DNA from: a virus | Virus record (IMG/VR): IMGVR_UViG_3300036859_000134 | Coordinates: 1-60,001 of that record | DNA: 60,001 nt | Strand: one strand, 5' to 3' | Shown here: positions 1 to 8,084 of the stretch, in pieces | Position numbering within the stretch: position 1 is the first letter of the stretch | Layout: every line of letters starts with the position of its first letter | Notes under the pieces: model-generated | What the model saw: only the letters and a program-made list of their open reading frames with translations | What the model was told of the DNA's origin: nothing | The model's database searches: none | Translations under genes and position numbers: made by a program

Positions 1-1397
1 CGGAGCTGGCGATCCGCATCGAGCTGTTCGACGACGAGGTCGACACGCTGCAGCTGTTCGATCCGCTGACCGGCCGCATCCGCCAGAAGATTCCGCGCTT
101 CACTGTCTATCCGTCGAGCCACTACGTGACGCCGCGCGAGCGCGTTCTGGCGGCCATCGACACCATCAAGGCCGAGCTGCGCGAGCGCCTGGCCGAGCTG
201 GTGGCCGCCGGCAAGCTGGTCGAGGCGCAGCGGCTGGAGCAGCGCACGCGCTTCGACCTCGAGATGCTGCAGGAGGTGGGCCACTGCAAGGGCATCGAGA
301 ACTACACGCGGCACCTGTCGGGCGCGGAGCCCGGCGATCCGCCGCCGGTGCTGGTGGACTACCTGCCGAAGGACGCGTTGATGTTCCTCGACGAGAGCCA
401 CGTGCTGATCGGCCAGCTCGGAGGCATGTTCAACGGTGACCGTGCGCGCAAGACGGTGCTGGTGGAGTACGGTTTCCGCCTGCCGTCGGCGCTCGACAAC
501 CGGCCGCTGAAGTTCGAGGAGTTCGAGGGCAAGATGCGCCAGGCGGTGTTCGTCTCGGCGACGCCGGCGGCCTTCGAGCAGCAGCACGCGGGGCAGGTGG
601 TCGAGCAGCTGGTGCGGCCCACGGGCCTGGTCGATCCCGAGGTCGAGGTGCGGCCGGCCGGGCACCAGGTCGACGACGTGCTGCAGGAGATCCGCGATCG
701 CGTGACGAAGAACGAGCGCGTGCTGATCACCACGCTGACCAAGCGCATGGCCGAGCAGCTCACCGACTACCTCGCCGACAACGGCGTCAAGGTACGCTAC
801 CTGCACTCCGACATCGACACGGTCGAGCGCGTGGAGATCCTTCGCGACCTGCGACTCGGGACCTTCGACGTGCTCGTGGGCATCAACCTGCTGCGCGAGG
901 GACTGGACATCCCCGAGGTGTCGCTGGTGGCCATCCTCGACGCCGACAAGGAAGGCTTTCTGCGTGCCGAGCGCTCGCTGATCCAGACCATCGGCCGCGC
1001 CGCACGCAACGTCAATGGCAAGGCCATCCTCTACGCCGACCGGGTGACCGACTCGATGCGCAAGGCGATCGACGAGACCGAGCGCCGGCGCAACAAGCAG
1101 ATCGCCTTCAACGCGGAGCAAGGCATCACGCCGCGCAGCGTGAAGAAGCAGATCAAGGACTTGATCGATGGCGTGTATTCGGAGAAGTCCGCCAAGGACG
1201 ATCTGAAGCGCGCCCACGATGCCGCCGAGGTCGAGGTGATGAGCGAGAAGGATCTTGGCAAGCGCATCAAGCTGCTCGAGAAGCAGATGCTCGACCACGC
1301 ACGCAACCTCGAGTTCGAGAAGGCGGCGCGGGTGCGCGACCAGCTGGCGCTGCTGCGCGAGCAGGCCTTTGGTGCTTCGCCGCACGACGCGCCATGA
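1..1397 (+). CDS. uvrB: UvrB, excinuclease ABC subunit B (5' end missing)
   Basis: UvrB is the DNA-damage-verifying helicase-like subunit of nucleotide excision repair; it works with UvrA and UvrC in the cytoplasm. The frame is open from base 3 and ends at TGA 1395-1397, giving about 464 residues of a protein usually near 670-700, so the N-terminal ATPase part lies outside the window. Visible are the C-terminal helicase half (SATPAAFE, then [37 protein letters not shown], and motif [11 protein letters not shown]) and the C-terminal UVR coiled coil ([25 protein letters not shown]) that binds UvrC. It is a host gene and sets the left chromosomal flank of the prophage. Its stop overlaps the start of the next gene (ATGA). 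Confidence 0.97.
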   Translation, partial: ELAIRIELFDDEVDTLQLFDPLTGRIRQKIPRFTVYPSSHYVTPRERVLAAIDTIKAELRERLAELVAAGKLVEAQRLEQRTRFDLEMLQEVGHCKGIENYTRHLSGAEPGDPPPVLVDYLPKDALMFLDESHVLIGQLGGMFNGDRARKTVLVEYGFRLPSALDNRPLKFEEFEGKMRQAVFVSATPAAFEQQHAGQVVEQLVRPTGLVDPEVEVRPAGHQVDDVLQEIRDRVTKNERVLITTLTKRMAEQLTDYLADNGVKVRYLHSDIDTVERVEILRDLRLGTFDVLVGINLLREGLDIPEVSLVAILDADKEGFLRAERSLIQTIGRAARNVNGKAILYADRVTDSMRKAIDETERRRNKQIAFNAEQGITPRSVKKQIKDLIDGVYSEKSAKDDLKRAHDAAEVEVMSEKDLGKRIKLLEKQMLDHARNLEFEKAARVRDQLALLREQAFGASPHDAP

Positions 1398-1543
1398 GCA
1401 AGCGCAAGCCTTACCGCGTGCTGATGGTCTGCATGGGCAGCAGACATCGCGCCCGGCGTGTTCACGAATTGTTCACTTCGTGCACACATCAAGCGTTTCC
1501 CGTGGAACGAACAGGGCCTATTTCGCGCCGATGCGGACCCTGA
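1394..1543 (+). pseudogene. Low-molecular-weight protein-tyrosine phosphatase, 5' fragment cut by prophage
   Basis: The frame starts at ATG 1394, overlapping the uvrB stop. It reads [15 protein letters not shown], the N-terminus of LMW tyrosine phosphatases up to the catalytic P-loop, which normally continues as NICRSP. Here it continues as SRHRARR and runs 49 residues to TGA 1541-1543 inside phage DNA. The catalytic Cys and the first Gly remain, but the loop Arg-Ser and the rest of the enzyme are gone. The simplest reading is that a phage integrated within the first 45 bases of the gene and the remainder lies beyond the right prophage end. The gene is expected to be inactive in this lysogen. 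Confidence 0.8.
1427..1440. other. Probable left attachment site (attL core region)
   Basis: Host-like phosphatase sequence stops matching the family at about base 1438, right after the codons for VCMG, and phage sequence follows with the integrase gene reading toward it. The crossover core should lie in or just before this stretch. Just inside the phage, TGTTCAC occurs twice (1459-1465 and 1470-1476, spaced 11 bases), the second next to a short CACGAA/TTCGTG dyad; these are candidate integrase arm sites. The core cannot be fixed without attR. Confidence 0.5.
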
Positions 1544-2548
1544 TTGGCTCAATGCCGCGCGGGTCGGCGTAGATGTCGGCCGCCTGCTCGGTGGTATGGC
1601 CGAGCAGTGCCTTCGTGTCGACGTTGCCCTGGGCATCGTAGAGCCGCTTGGACAGGCTGCGGATCTCGTGGAACGTGGGCGCGCCTTCGTCCGGTATCTC
1701 GGCCAGCTTGCGCGCCTCGGTGAAGGCGTGGCTGATGCGGTCGGGGTGCACCTTGCTGCCCGCTGGCGCGTTGCCCCAGGGGCCACCAGCTCGGCCAGCG
1801 ACAGGCCAATGGCGTCCAGGCGCAGGGCCAGCGGGATCGCCACCGGCTGGTTCGTCTTGCGCGTCTTGGTGCGCCAGGTGGTCAGGTAGCCGTCGGCGGC
1901 GTGCGCGCGCTCCATAGCGGCCACGGTGCTGCGATCCTGGCCGCTCACCAGCGCCAGCAGCATGGCGTGCTCCAGCCATTCGGCGGCCTCGGGCGCCTTG
2001 GCGCGGATGGCCTGGAATGCCTCCAGCGTCAACCGCCCTCGCTTCACCTCGACCTCGGGCTCGCCGGTCACCTCGGCCGGGTTCGAGTCCATCCAGCCGA
2101 GCTGCATGCCGCGCTGGCAGACGGCGATCAGCCGGGAGCGGATGGCTTGTGCCCACCGCGCCTTGCCCGCCTTTGCGATCGGCTCGATCACGCCGGCGCA
2201 GTCGGCCACCGTCAGCGCACAGCAGGCGAGGGTGCCGATCGCGGCCTTGATCAGCTTGTCCTGGCTGCGCCACGTCTTGGCCGTGTTCGTCGTCTTGGCC
2301 GCTGGCATCTTGAGCAGCAGGTCGGCGACGGTGTGCTCGGCTCCCGTCAGCTTGGCGACCAGCCCGGGCTTCGTGTCGGCGACGTGCTGGTTCGCGGCGA
2401 TCGCTTCGTTGCGTGCGGTGGCGAGCGGCACGCGGCCGATCACCAGGGTGCGCCCGTCTGGGTGGCGCCACACGAAATAGCCGGTCCGCAGCTCGTACAG
2501 GCCGCGCGGCCAATCCTGCTTCCGGCGCGATCGGCGTGCCGGGCTCAT
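1518..2548 (-). pseudogene. Tyrosine-family phage integrase, interrupted by a one-base frameshift
   Basis: Site-specific recombinase of the lambda integrase family that would insert and excise the phage. The N-terminal part reads from ATG 2548 (MSPARRSRRKQDWPRGLYELRTGY) through the core-binding domain and the box I region around VSGQDRSTVAAM. After LAELVAPG the protein continues only in another frame: SKVHPDRISHAF, then the catalytic FHEIRSLSKRLY (HxxR), LLGHTTE, and the tyrosine in ADIYADPRG, ending at 1518. The break is near 1775-1785 in a run of four C and four G; one missing base there explains it. It could be a true inactivating mutation or a sequencing error. It overlaps the excisionase stop by four bases (ATGA). 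Confidence 0.85.
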
Positions 2549-2760
2549 GCGGCGGCCCGCAGCCGGTCGACCAGGGACTCGCGCGGCATGTCGCCCGTGA
2601 TCCGGCGAGCAGTCTGTTCCACGTAGTAGGCCTTTCCGACGAGCTCTGGCGCAGGGTGAATCTGGCCCTCACGGACCCATTTGCGCAGCACCCATGCGCT
2701 GGGAGGGGGATCGTAGCGGGTCTCGGCCCAGGCGGTGAGGGTGATCTTCTTGGATGTCAC
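2545..2760 (-). CDS. Excisionase-like DNA-binding protein
   Basis: A 71-residue protein expected to bend DNA at the attachment site and direct the integrase to excision. The start is GTG 2760, preceded by AGGAGG eight bases upstream. The sequence TAWAETRYDPPPSAWVLRKWVREGQIHPAPELVGKAYYV has the winged-helix excisionase layout, a helix-turn-helix followed by a G-(R/K)-x-Y strand. Its stop overlaps the integrase start (ATGA), so the two are co-translated. Confidence 0.75.
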   Translation of the reverse strand: MTSKKITLTAWAETRYDPPPSAWVLRKWVREGQIHPAPELVGKAYYVEQTARRITGDMPRESLVDRLRAAA

Positions 2761-3551
2761 TCTGGCGCCTCCTGCGCTGTGATGGCGCAAAGCGCATCCG
2801 CTGCGGCTTCCTCTGGCGTATCACCCTGCCCGCGAGCAATGACCTTGCGGCTCTTGGCGTACTCGGCTGTGCCGGGCTCTCCCTTTGCCGGCTTGTCGGT
2901 GATCCATGCCATCCAGCCTGTGGACCGCGTGTAGGCCAACTCGAAGTAGCAGTAGGGGTTTCCTTCCAGCAGCTTCGCGTGCTCGGCAAGCAGGCCCGCC
3001 AGCGCCTGCCATGCTGTGGCAGAGGGCTGCGCGGGTGAGTTGAGCAGTTCGCAGATGCGATTCGCCGTAGTCTCGCATTCCTCTCCGCTGCATTCGGCCA
3101 CCGTAATTCCACGGTCTACCGTACACACGTCCGCCTTGATGACATCCGAGTTACTGCCTCGCCTTGTCAGGCTGACCCAGTATCTTTCATAGGTTATGGC
3201 TTGTGCGCGCGGGTCGTCGAACTCCACCGTTGGCTGCGCTGCTGGTGATGCATCGCTTGCGGCGAGGCGGTCGATGGCGACGAACGCAGCTCTCTCAGCC
3301 GCTACGCCAGCGCTTGGCGGGTAGACGCCGGGCGCCCCGATCTTGTCGCAGGCATCGCGTACGAGCCGCTTGCAGTCCTCCGCCAGCGCTACGCGGTCTG
3401 CTGGTGCTGGGGTCTGGGTGCGTGCGGCTTGCCATGCCGACCACATCGCATCGACGTGTGCAGATTCGTACTTGCCGCTGTCGTTTCGTTCCGTGAACGT
3501 CTCGCGCCCGAGCCACTGCTCAAACAGCGCCCGCTCGTTGTCTTGGGTCAT
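2757..3551 (-). CDS. Hypothetical phage protein, 264 aa
   Basis: No family is recognised with certainty. The N-terminal half (LFEQWLGRET, then SAHVDAMWSAWQAAR) resembles the FExW...W.AWQAA start seen in many phage early proteins of unknown function. The C-terminal half (LAYTRSTGWMAWITDK, then ARGQGDTPEEAAADALCA) looks like a separate small domain. It overlaps the genes on both sides by four bases, so it belongs to the leftward operon. Confidence 0.7.
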   Translation of the reverse strand: MTQDNERALFEQWLGRETFTERNDSGKYESAHVDAMWSAWQAARTQTPAPADRVALAEDCKRLVRDACDKIGAPGVYPPSAGVAAERAAFVAIDRLAASDASPAAQPTVEFDDPRAQAITYERYWVSLTRRGSNSDVIKADVCTVDRGITVAECSGEECETTANRICELLNSPAQPSATAWQALAGLLAEHAKLLEGNPYCYFELAYTRSTGWMAWITDKPAKGEPGTAEYAKSRKVIARGQGDTPEEAAADALCAITAQEAPE

Positions 3552-4054
3552 GCCTTACCTCCAAACGGTTGTGGCGTGCACGAGTAGGGCAGCATCAGCG
3601 GATGCCGCGGGATGCCGTCAGCCGTGAGCGCCAGCGCCATCGGCCTGGCGCCGGCGCCGCGCACCAACTTCATCACCTCGGCTGGTCGCGATAGCCCGCG
3701 TGCCTCAGCGCCCCACGCGCACACGAACACCTGCGCCAGGTGCGCGACGATGCCGATCGCCGAATCGTTCTGGTCGCTCACCGGATAACCGGCTGCCTTC
3801 AGGTCCTTCGGGTCGGTGGCGATCCAGTCGTACAGGTTCGAGGTGATGTAGCTGCCGCAGCCAAGGCGCTCAGCGAAGCCGCGGAACTTGCGCGATGACT
3901 GGTCCTCGCGATCGGCGGCGGCCTTGCTCGGGTTGAGGCAGCACAGGCCCAGCGTCGGCAGGCTGGCATCCCAGCAGCGCCACAGTAGATGGCGGAAGCG
4001 GCCGCAGGGCGAAAACACGGCACCGGCGGGCTCCCTGAAGTCGGGGCGGATCAT
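3548..4054 (-). CDS. DUF1643-family protein
   Basis: 168 residues with the DUF1643 pattern: FSPCGRFRHLLWRCWD, then the hallmark GLCCLNPSKA followed by D..S.R.....LGCGSYITSNLYDW, and a C-terminal HP stretch. The family is common in phages and mobile elements; its biochemical function is unknown. It overlaps both neighbours in the operon. Confidence 0.8.
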   Translation of the reverse strand: MIRPDFREPAGAVFSPCGRFRHLLWRCWDASLPTLGLCCLNPSKAAADREDQSSRKFRGFAERLGCGSYITSNLYDWIATDPKDLKAAGYPVSDQNDSAIGIVAHLAQVFVCAWGAEARGLSRPAEVMKLVRGAGARPMALALTADGIPRHPLMLPYSCTPQPFGGKA

Positions 4055-4299
4055 GCGGACGGCTCCGTCAGTTCAACGGCCGCCGCCAGGATCTGCACCA
4101 CGTCGAAGCCTTCGTAGCCCTTGGCGGTGTCGATCGCGGCGTCGACCACGCTGCAGCCCTTGCGCTCGGCGAGCTTCGTCAGCGCCGCGCCGAGGTCTTG
4201 CATGCGCTTCTGGTACTTGTCGCCGAGCAGCGAGCGCGCCGCGTCGCGGCACTCGTAGAGCTTGGTGGCCATGCGGACCTGTTGTTCGGTGGCGGTCAT
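4051..4299 (-). CDS. Small hypothetical protein, 82 aa
   Basis: The start ATG 4299 (MTATEQQVRMATKLYECRDAARSLLGDKY) is preferred over a longer frame because it overlaps the stop of the upstream gene (ATGA). It appears mostly helical and charged. No family is recognised. Confidence 0.65.
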   Translation of the reverse strand: MTATEQQVRMATKLYECRDAARSLLGDKYQKRMQDLGAALTKLAERKGCSVVDAAIDTAKGYEGFDVVQILAAAVELTEPSA

Positions 4300-4946
4300 G
4301 GCGTCACCCGCTTGAACTCGACCACCCAGACCCACGGGTTCGTGGTCCAGCTGTCGGGGCCGTTGATCTGTTCCCAGACTGCCCGGTAGCCCAGCTTGAA
4401 GGTCCCGGCCTTCGAGTGGGCAGGAAACAGCACCTCGCGCCCAGTCGCCTCATCGACACACGGCGCGCCATCGGCCTTCGCATCGGCCTCGCTGATATCC
4501 TGGAGCCGCTCCACGCGCACGCCGGTGATCTCCAGGGTGATGCGGCTGGCACAGCGGGGCATGTGGATGGAAGGTCTCGGCTTCGTCCAGTCGCCGCCAA
4601 TCGGATCGCCGTCCGCCCAATAGCAGATGCGCGAGCCGCTGCCCCATTTCGATGGCGGCACAGCGGCGCATCCATCCGACGCTTCCATGCAATGCGGGCC
4701 GCTGAAGGCCTCGCGCACCCACAGTCGATCGCCGATGCTGCCGTAAGGGCAGCGCATTTCGGAGACGTGGCCCCACCACTGGCTGCGCGGGTCATGGATG
4801 TCGCCGGTCTCCTCGCCGCGCAGCGCTCCACTCACGTACCACTCAAGGCCGCGCGGCATCTTCCAGGCGCGGCGCGTCTGCGTCTTCGTGCCGGAGAGGA
4901 TCGCGCGGACCATGGGCGCGCTGAAGAGGATCGGGCGTTCTTTCAC
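4296..4946 (-). CDS. ASCH-like phage protein, 216 aa
   Basis: The sequence begins MKERPILFSAPMVRAILSGTKTQTRR, the typical opening of a widespread phage family with an ASCH/PUA-like fold, followed by GDRLWVREAF and the late RITLEITGVRVERLQDISEADAKADG. ASCH domains are thought to bind RNA or modified bases; the role in phages is not established. It is part of the leftward operon and overlaps the gene on each side. Confidence 0.8.
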   Translation of the reverse strand: MKERPILFSAPMVRAILSGTKTQTRRAWKMPRGLEWYVSGALRGEETGDIHDPRSQWWGHVSEMRCPYGSIGDRLWVREAFSGPHCMEASDGCAAVPPSKWGSGSRICYWADGDPIGGDWTKPRPSIHMPRCASRITLEITGVRVERLQDISEADAKADGAPCVDEATGREVLFPAHSKAGTFKLGYRAVWEQINGPDSWTTNPWVWVVEFKRVTP

Positions 4947-5272
4947 GGATACCTCCCCTCAGCCGCCGCCCGCACCTTCGCCGGCCACGCATCACGGTCC
5001 TCGCCGTACAGCGCCACGCCAGCCGCGGTGATCGCCTCGTTGTGCTCTTCGTCCGTGCAGGGCTCTTCGTCGTGCTCGGCGCACAGGTCGGGGATCATGC
5101 GCAGCATGGCGGCGAGGCACAGCCGGAGCGCGCCGGGCGTGCAGCTACAGGTCACGACCTGGCCGGTGCACGAATGCTGGTCACCGTTCAGCGCGCACAG
5201 ATCGTCGTCGCAGTCGTCGGCGTGCTCGAAGCGCTCGCCGGCGCCGTTGCAGAGGTCGCAGGGGTCGGCCAT
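4943..5272 (-). CDS. Cysteine-rich small protein, possible zinc binder
   Basis: 109 residues. The first 50 hold CDLCNGAG, then DDCDDDLC and CTCSCTP-like pairs, suggesting metal-binding knuckles similar to DnaJ-type CxxCxG motifs; the C-terminal half is acidic. Partner and role are unknown. Its start codon shares a base with the stop of the next-listed gene's frame. Confidence 0.6.
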   Translation of the reverse strand: MADPCDLCNGAGERFEHADDCDDDLCALNGDQHSCTGQVVTCSCTPGALRLCLAAMLRMIPDLCAEHDEEPCTDEEHNEAITAAGVALYGEDRDAWPAKVRAAAEGRYP

Positions 5273-5499
5273 CAGTAGCTTCCGTAGTCGTCGCCCTGGC
5301 GCTCCTGCCAGGACGCTTCGACGGCCGCGCCGCGGCGTTCCTCGCGAACATCGCGTTCGTTCTCTCGGATGTCCCGCCGCAATTGGGCGACCTGACGCTG
5401 CAGGCGTTCGATCTCCTCAGCCGCCTCGCGGATCAGCAGCACGCTCGGCACTGGATGTCGTTGAGCGGCGCGCAAGCGCTGGAGCAGCGTGTCAGTCAT
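5272..5499 (-). CDS. Small coiled-coil protein, 75 aa
   Basis: The start ATG 5499 gives MTDTLLQRLRAAQRHP followed by a charged heptad-like helix (EEIERLQRQVAQLRRDIREN), a likely coiled coil. It overlaps the end of the gene upstream by eight bases. Function is unknown. Confidence 0.6.
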   Translation of the reverse strand: MTDTLLQRLRAAQRHPVPSVLLIREAAEEIERLQRQVAQLRRDIRENERDVREERRGAAVEASWQERQGDDYGSY

Positions 5500-5749
5500 T
5501 GCCCACCTCTTCATTGCGCAGCGCGCGCTCCACCAGCGGCACCAAGCCGATCCACTCTCGGCCGGTGCGGTCGATCGCCTCAGCCAGCGTGTAGCCAATG
5601 CTCTGGAGCCAGTCCGCTCGGTTGAGCACGAGCGCGACGGCGACCTTCTCGCCGGTGGACTGCACAGTCCAGGCATCGCGGCCGCCGCGCTTGGCGTCGC
5701 TGGCCTTGCGCAGCAGGTGGTTGAACTCGGCATTGCGGTTGTCGGCCAT
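5492..5749 (-). CDS. Small hypothetical protein, 85 aa
   Basis: The start ATG 5749 (MADNRNAEFNHLLRKASDAKRGGRDAW) is supported by its position right after the upstream gene. The residues VAVALVLNRADWLQSIGYTLAEAIDR suggest a compact alpha/beta fold. No family is recognised. Confidence 0.6.
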   Translation of the reverse strand: MADNRNAEFNHLLRKASDAKRGGRDAWTVQSTGEKVAVALVLNRADWLQSIGYTLAEAIDRTGREWIGLVPLVERALRNEEVGND

Positions 5750-5751
5750 GC

Positions 5752-5940
5752 TCACCCCGCGAAGTGCTTGTCGAACAACCGCTCGACCACGTCGATCTGC
5801 TTCTCCGTGAGCGACGACGTGTTCTCTCCCTCGCCGGTCTGCTCGACGATCGACTGGATGAACTCGTCTTCCCACTCGTTCACGTCGCGCGTGCCGGCGA
5901 GGCCGGCGATGCGCTTGACCTTGGTGTTGAGGGTGGTCAT
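5752..5940 (-). CDS. Small hypothetical protein, 62 aa
   Basis: MTTLNTKVKRIAGLAGTRDV followed by an acidic helix (EWEDEFIQSIVEQTG) and LTEKQIDVVERLFDKHF, a layout frequent in phage early operons next to single-strand-binding and recombination genes. Function is unknown. Confidence 0.6.
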   Translation of the reverse strand: MTTLNTKVKRIAGLAGTRDVNEWEDEFIQSIVEQTGEGENTSSLTEKQIDVVERLFDKHFAG

Positions 5941-5945
5941 GGTTG

Positions 5946-6317
5946 TCACGCGGCGGCTTCTTCGAACTTCGTCTCGCTGAGGTAGAGCCGCAGCACCTCG
6001 TCGTTCGTTGACGCGTTGGGCGCGTTCTTTACGCCAGCATTGGCGGCGCGGATCAACTCCATGACGCCGGCGAGCGCCGCCTGCCCGATCCCGATGCTGG
6101 AGCGCCCCTGCTCGCGCTGCCACGCGAGCATTGCGGCCACGCTTTCGCGCGCCTCCTGCACCTTGGCAGGGTCTTCGCCGTCGAGCTCGCGCAGCGTGGC
6201 CCACAGCCACACCAGCGTAGGGGCGTGCTTGTCGCGGCCGAGCAGCACGAACAGTGGTTCGTCAGGCTGCGCGTTGGCATAGCAGTCGTAGGCTCCGGGG
6301 TCGTTCTTCGTTCCCAT
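5946..6317 (-). CDS. Conserved phage protein, 123 aa
   Basis: The opening KNDPGAYDCYANAQPDEPLFVLLGRDKHAPTLV matches a pattern seen in many phage small proteins of unknown role. The start ATG 6317 overlaps the stop of the reverse transcriptase (TGATG), so it is translated from the same message as the DGR, directly downstream of it. Confidence 0.7.
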   Translation of the reverse strand: MGTKNDPGAYDCYANAQPDEPLFVLLGRDKHAPTLVWLWATLRELDGEDPAKVQEARESVAAMLAWQREQGRSSIGIGQAALAGVMELIRAANAGVKNAPNASTNDEVLRLYLSETKFEEAAA

Positions 6318-7681
6318 CAGGAAGCTCCTTTGCGATAGGTCTTGGTGAGGTCCGACTTGACGCTGTGCCCGCGCTGCCGAATGGCATTCGCGAGCCGCGC
6401 CAGGTCGGCGTGGCCATGGGATGCCTGTCGAAACAGGCCCATGTAGCTGTTGGCCGACGCGAACACCTCGTCGGCCGGCATGTGCTCGATGCGATGCAGC
6501 GCCGAGCGCACCGTGCGCGGCCGCGTCACACGGCGCCTCGGCTTGATGACCTGGCCGACGAAGTCGATGCCACGGTCGGCCGCCTGCAGGACGGTCTTGC
6601 TCGGATTCAGGCGCGCGTGCAGGCGCTCGGGCAGGAACGACGAGACATCGCTCAGCGCCGCGTTGAGCCACTGTGCGCTCGGGTGCAGCAGCACGAAGTC
6701 ATCGACGTAGCGCACGTAGTGCGGCGCACGCAGCTTGTGCTTGACGTGCTGGTCGAGGTCGTTGAGAAGCACGTTCGCGAAGAACTGCGACGACAGGTTG
6801 CCGATCGGCAGCCCGGTGTCGTCGGGCGCGTTGAACAGGCTCTTGTGCGGCGGTACCAGCTTCAGTAACTCGCGCTCGCCGCGGACCACGACATCACCAC
6901 GCGGGTCGTGGAAGAGGATCGTCTCGGCCAGAGCCAGCCACCACGGCTCGTGCACCTTGCGCGCCAGCTGCGCGCGCAAGACGTGCTTGTCGATCGCGAC
7001 GAAGAAGTTCGCGAGGTCGCACTTCAGGTAGAACGCGCGCCGGCTCCAGTTCTCCGTGACGCTGCGCACTTGGCGTTCGAGGCGCTTCGCCGCGTACAGC
7101 GTGCCGCGCCCTGGGATGCATGCGCACGAGTCGGCCACGAACGATGCGTGGAAGCGCGGGGCGATGTGGTTGTAGAGCAGATGGTGGACCACGCGATCGC
7201 GGAAGTCCGCGGCCCACACCTCGCGCGGCTTCGGCCGGGTGATGACAAAGCAGATCGATCGGCCGGGGCCGTAGGCGCCACTGACCAGATCGTCGTGCAA
7301 GTCGAACAGGTTCTGCTCGACATTGGCCTCGAAAGCCAGCGCGCTTGCGCTGTTGCGCTTGGTGCGCCTGCAATCGAGGTAGGCCTGCACCAGCAGGGCG
7401 AACAGGCAGGAATCTGCGGACGGCTCGGGCGCAACCTTCGTAGCTCTTGTGGTTGTTGTTCTGGTTGCCGTTGTTGAAGTTGCAATTCCAGGCGTAGGAG
7501 GCGCACCTATCGCGCTATGTGGGCCGCCATCCCGAAGGCCTTGGCCGATCAGGACGGAAGCTGCACCGGACGCGGCCCGCGCGGGGGCGGCGGTATCCGT
7601 GGTGTGCATGGCGGTGGCCTTGTGGGCCAGCGGCGCGACCAGATTCACTTGGCGCACGGGCATGAGGGCCTTGACCGTCAT
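6317..7681 (-). CDS. DGR-type reverse transcriptase
   Basis: Copies the template-repeat RNA into mutagenised cDNA. Motifs in order: LKCDLANFFVAIDK (first catalytic Asp), GLPIGNLSSQFFANVLL (the DGR-type IGxLSSQ motif in place of the retroviral/intron QG), HYVRYVDDFVLL (YVDD about residues 325-328), ARLNPSKTVL and DFVGQVIKP. The family-like region starts near residue 92 (SCLFALLVQAYLDCRR). The frame opens at ATG 7681, which overlaps the avd stop (ATGA), so translational coupling supports that start. If it is used, the first 90 residues are an unusual Ala/Thr-rich extension encoded partly by the template repeat. A GTG at 7390 is an alternative start, giving 357 residues. Confidence 0.95.
   Translation of the reverse strand: MTVKALMPVRQVNLVAPLAHKATAMHTTDTAAPARAASGAASVLIGQGLRDGGPHSAIGAPPTPGIATSTTATRTTTTRATKVAPEPSADSCLFALLVQAYLDCRRTKRNSASALAFEANVEQNLFDLHDDLVSGAYGPGRSICFVITRPKPREVWAADFRDRVVHHLLYNHIAPRFHASFVADSCACIPGRGTLYAAKRLERQVRSVTENWSRRAFYLKCDLANFFVAIDKHVLRAQLARKVHEPWWLALAETILFHDPRGDVVVRGERELLKLVPPHKSLFNAPDDTGLPIGNLSSQFFANVLLNDLDQHVKHKLRAPHYVRYVDDFVLLHPSAQWLNAALSDVSSFLPERLHARLNPSKTVLQAADRGIDFVGQVIKPRRRVTRPRTVRSALHRIEHMPADEVFASANSYMGLFRQASHGHADLARLANAIRQRGHSVKSDLTKTYRKGAS
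7413..7504 (-). repeat. DGR template repeat (TR)
   Basis: A 92-base sequence whose coding strand has the A-rich AAC-type codons typical of DGR templates. In the target frame it reads YAWNCNFNNGNQNNNHK then SYEGCARAVR. It matches VR1 (8091-8176) and VR2 (8597-8685) except at adenines. The 3' part, from the SYEGCARAVR codons, is invariant and would serve as the initiation-of-homology segment. It lies between avd and the recognisable reverse transcriptase domain, inside the open frame of the latter but in a different reading frame from the targets. Confidence 0.95.
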
Positions 7682-8040
7682 GCTGCAGGCGCCCTGTTCG
7701 CTGTCTTGAGCCAGCCGCCGGCTTGCTTGCCGATGCTACCTAGAAGCTCGATGGACTCGGCCCACAGCTTGGGAGCGAGGTATCGGCTGTCATGGCTGAC
7801 GCGCAGCAGGACCGTGACGGCTCGCTGCTTGGTCAGCAGCTCCTGGATGTGGCCCGCGCGCAGGTCGCGCTGCGTGGCGTTGGCCAGGGCCATCAGATCC
7901 AGCATGTCCACGCAGTGCTGGGTGATCTTCTCGCCCAGGATGCGCTTCATGCTGCGCGGCATCTGCTCCTGCACCTTCACAGCGAGCGAGAGCAGCCGGA
8001 CGCCGGTCCTGTAGATGGGCAGATCGGTGTGCAATGCCAT
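7678..8040 (-). CDS. avd: Avd, DGR accessory variability protein (four-helix bundle)
   Basis: 120 residues, basic and helical (LLSLAVKVQEQMPRSMKRILGEKI, then ALANATQRDLRAGHIQELLTK, then KLWAESIELLGSIGKQAGGWLK), matching the size and pattern of DGR Avd proteins. Avd forms a pentameric four-helix bundle that binds the reverse transcriptase and the template RNA and is needed for mutagenic cDNA synthesis. It sits between target 1 and the template, as expected, and its stop overlaps the reverse transcriptase ATG. Confidence 0.9.
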   Translation of the reverse strand: MALHTDLPIYRTGVRLLSLAVKVQEQMPRSMKRILGEKITQHCVDMLDLMALANATQRDLRAGHIQELLTKQRAVTVLLRVSHDSRYLAPKLWAESIELLGSIGKQAGGWLKTANRAPAA

Positions 8041-8084
8041 GGTGGTGGCGGGCTCAGTTTCAAAGGATCAAAGGACCGAAGGAA

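Noticed and set aside
6317-7681. Reverse transcriptase of a retron or group II intron
   Set aside because: The IGxLSSQ motif, the adjoining Avd gene and the adenine-limited template/variable repeats fit a DGR; there is no maturase/X domain, intron structure or msr-msd.
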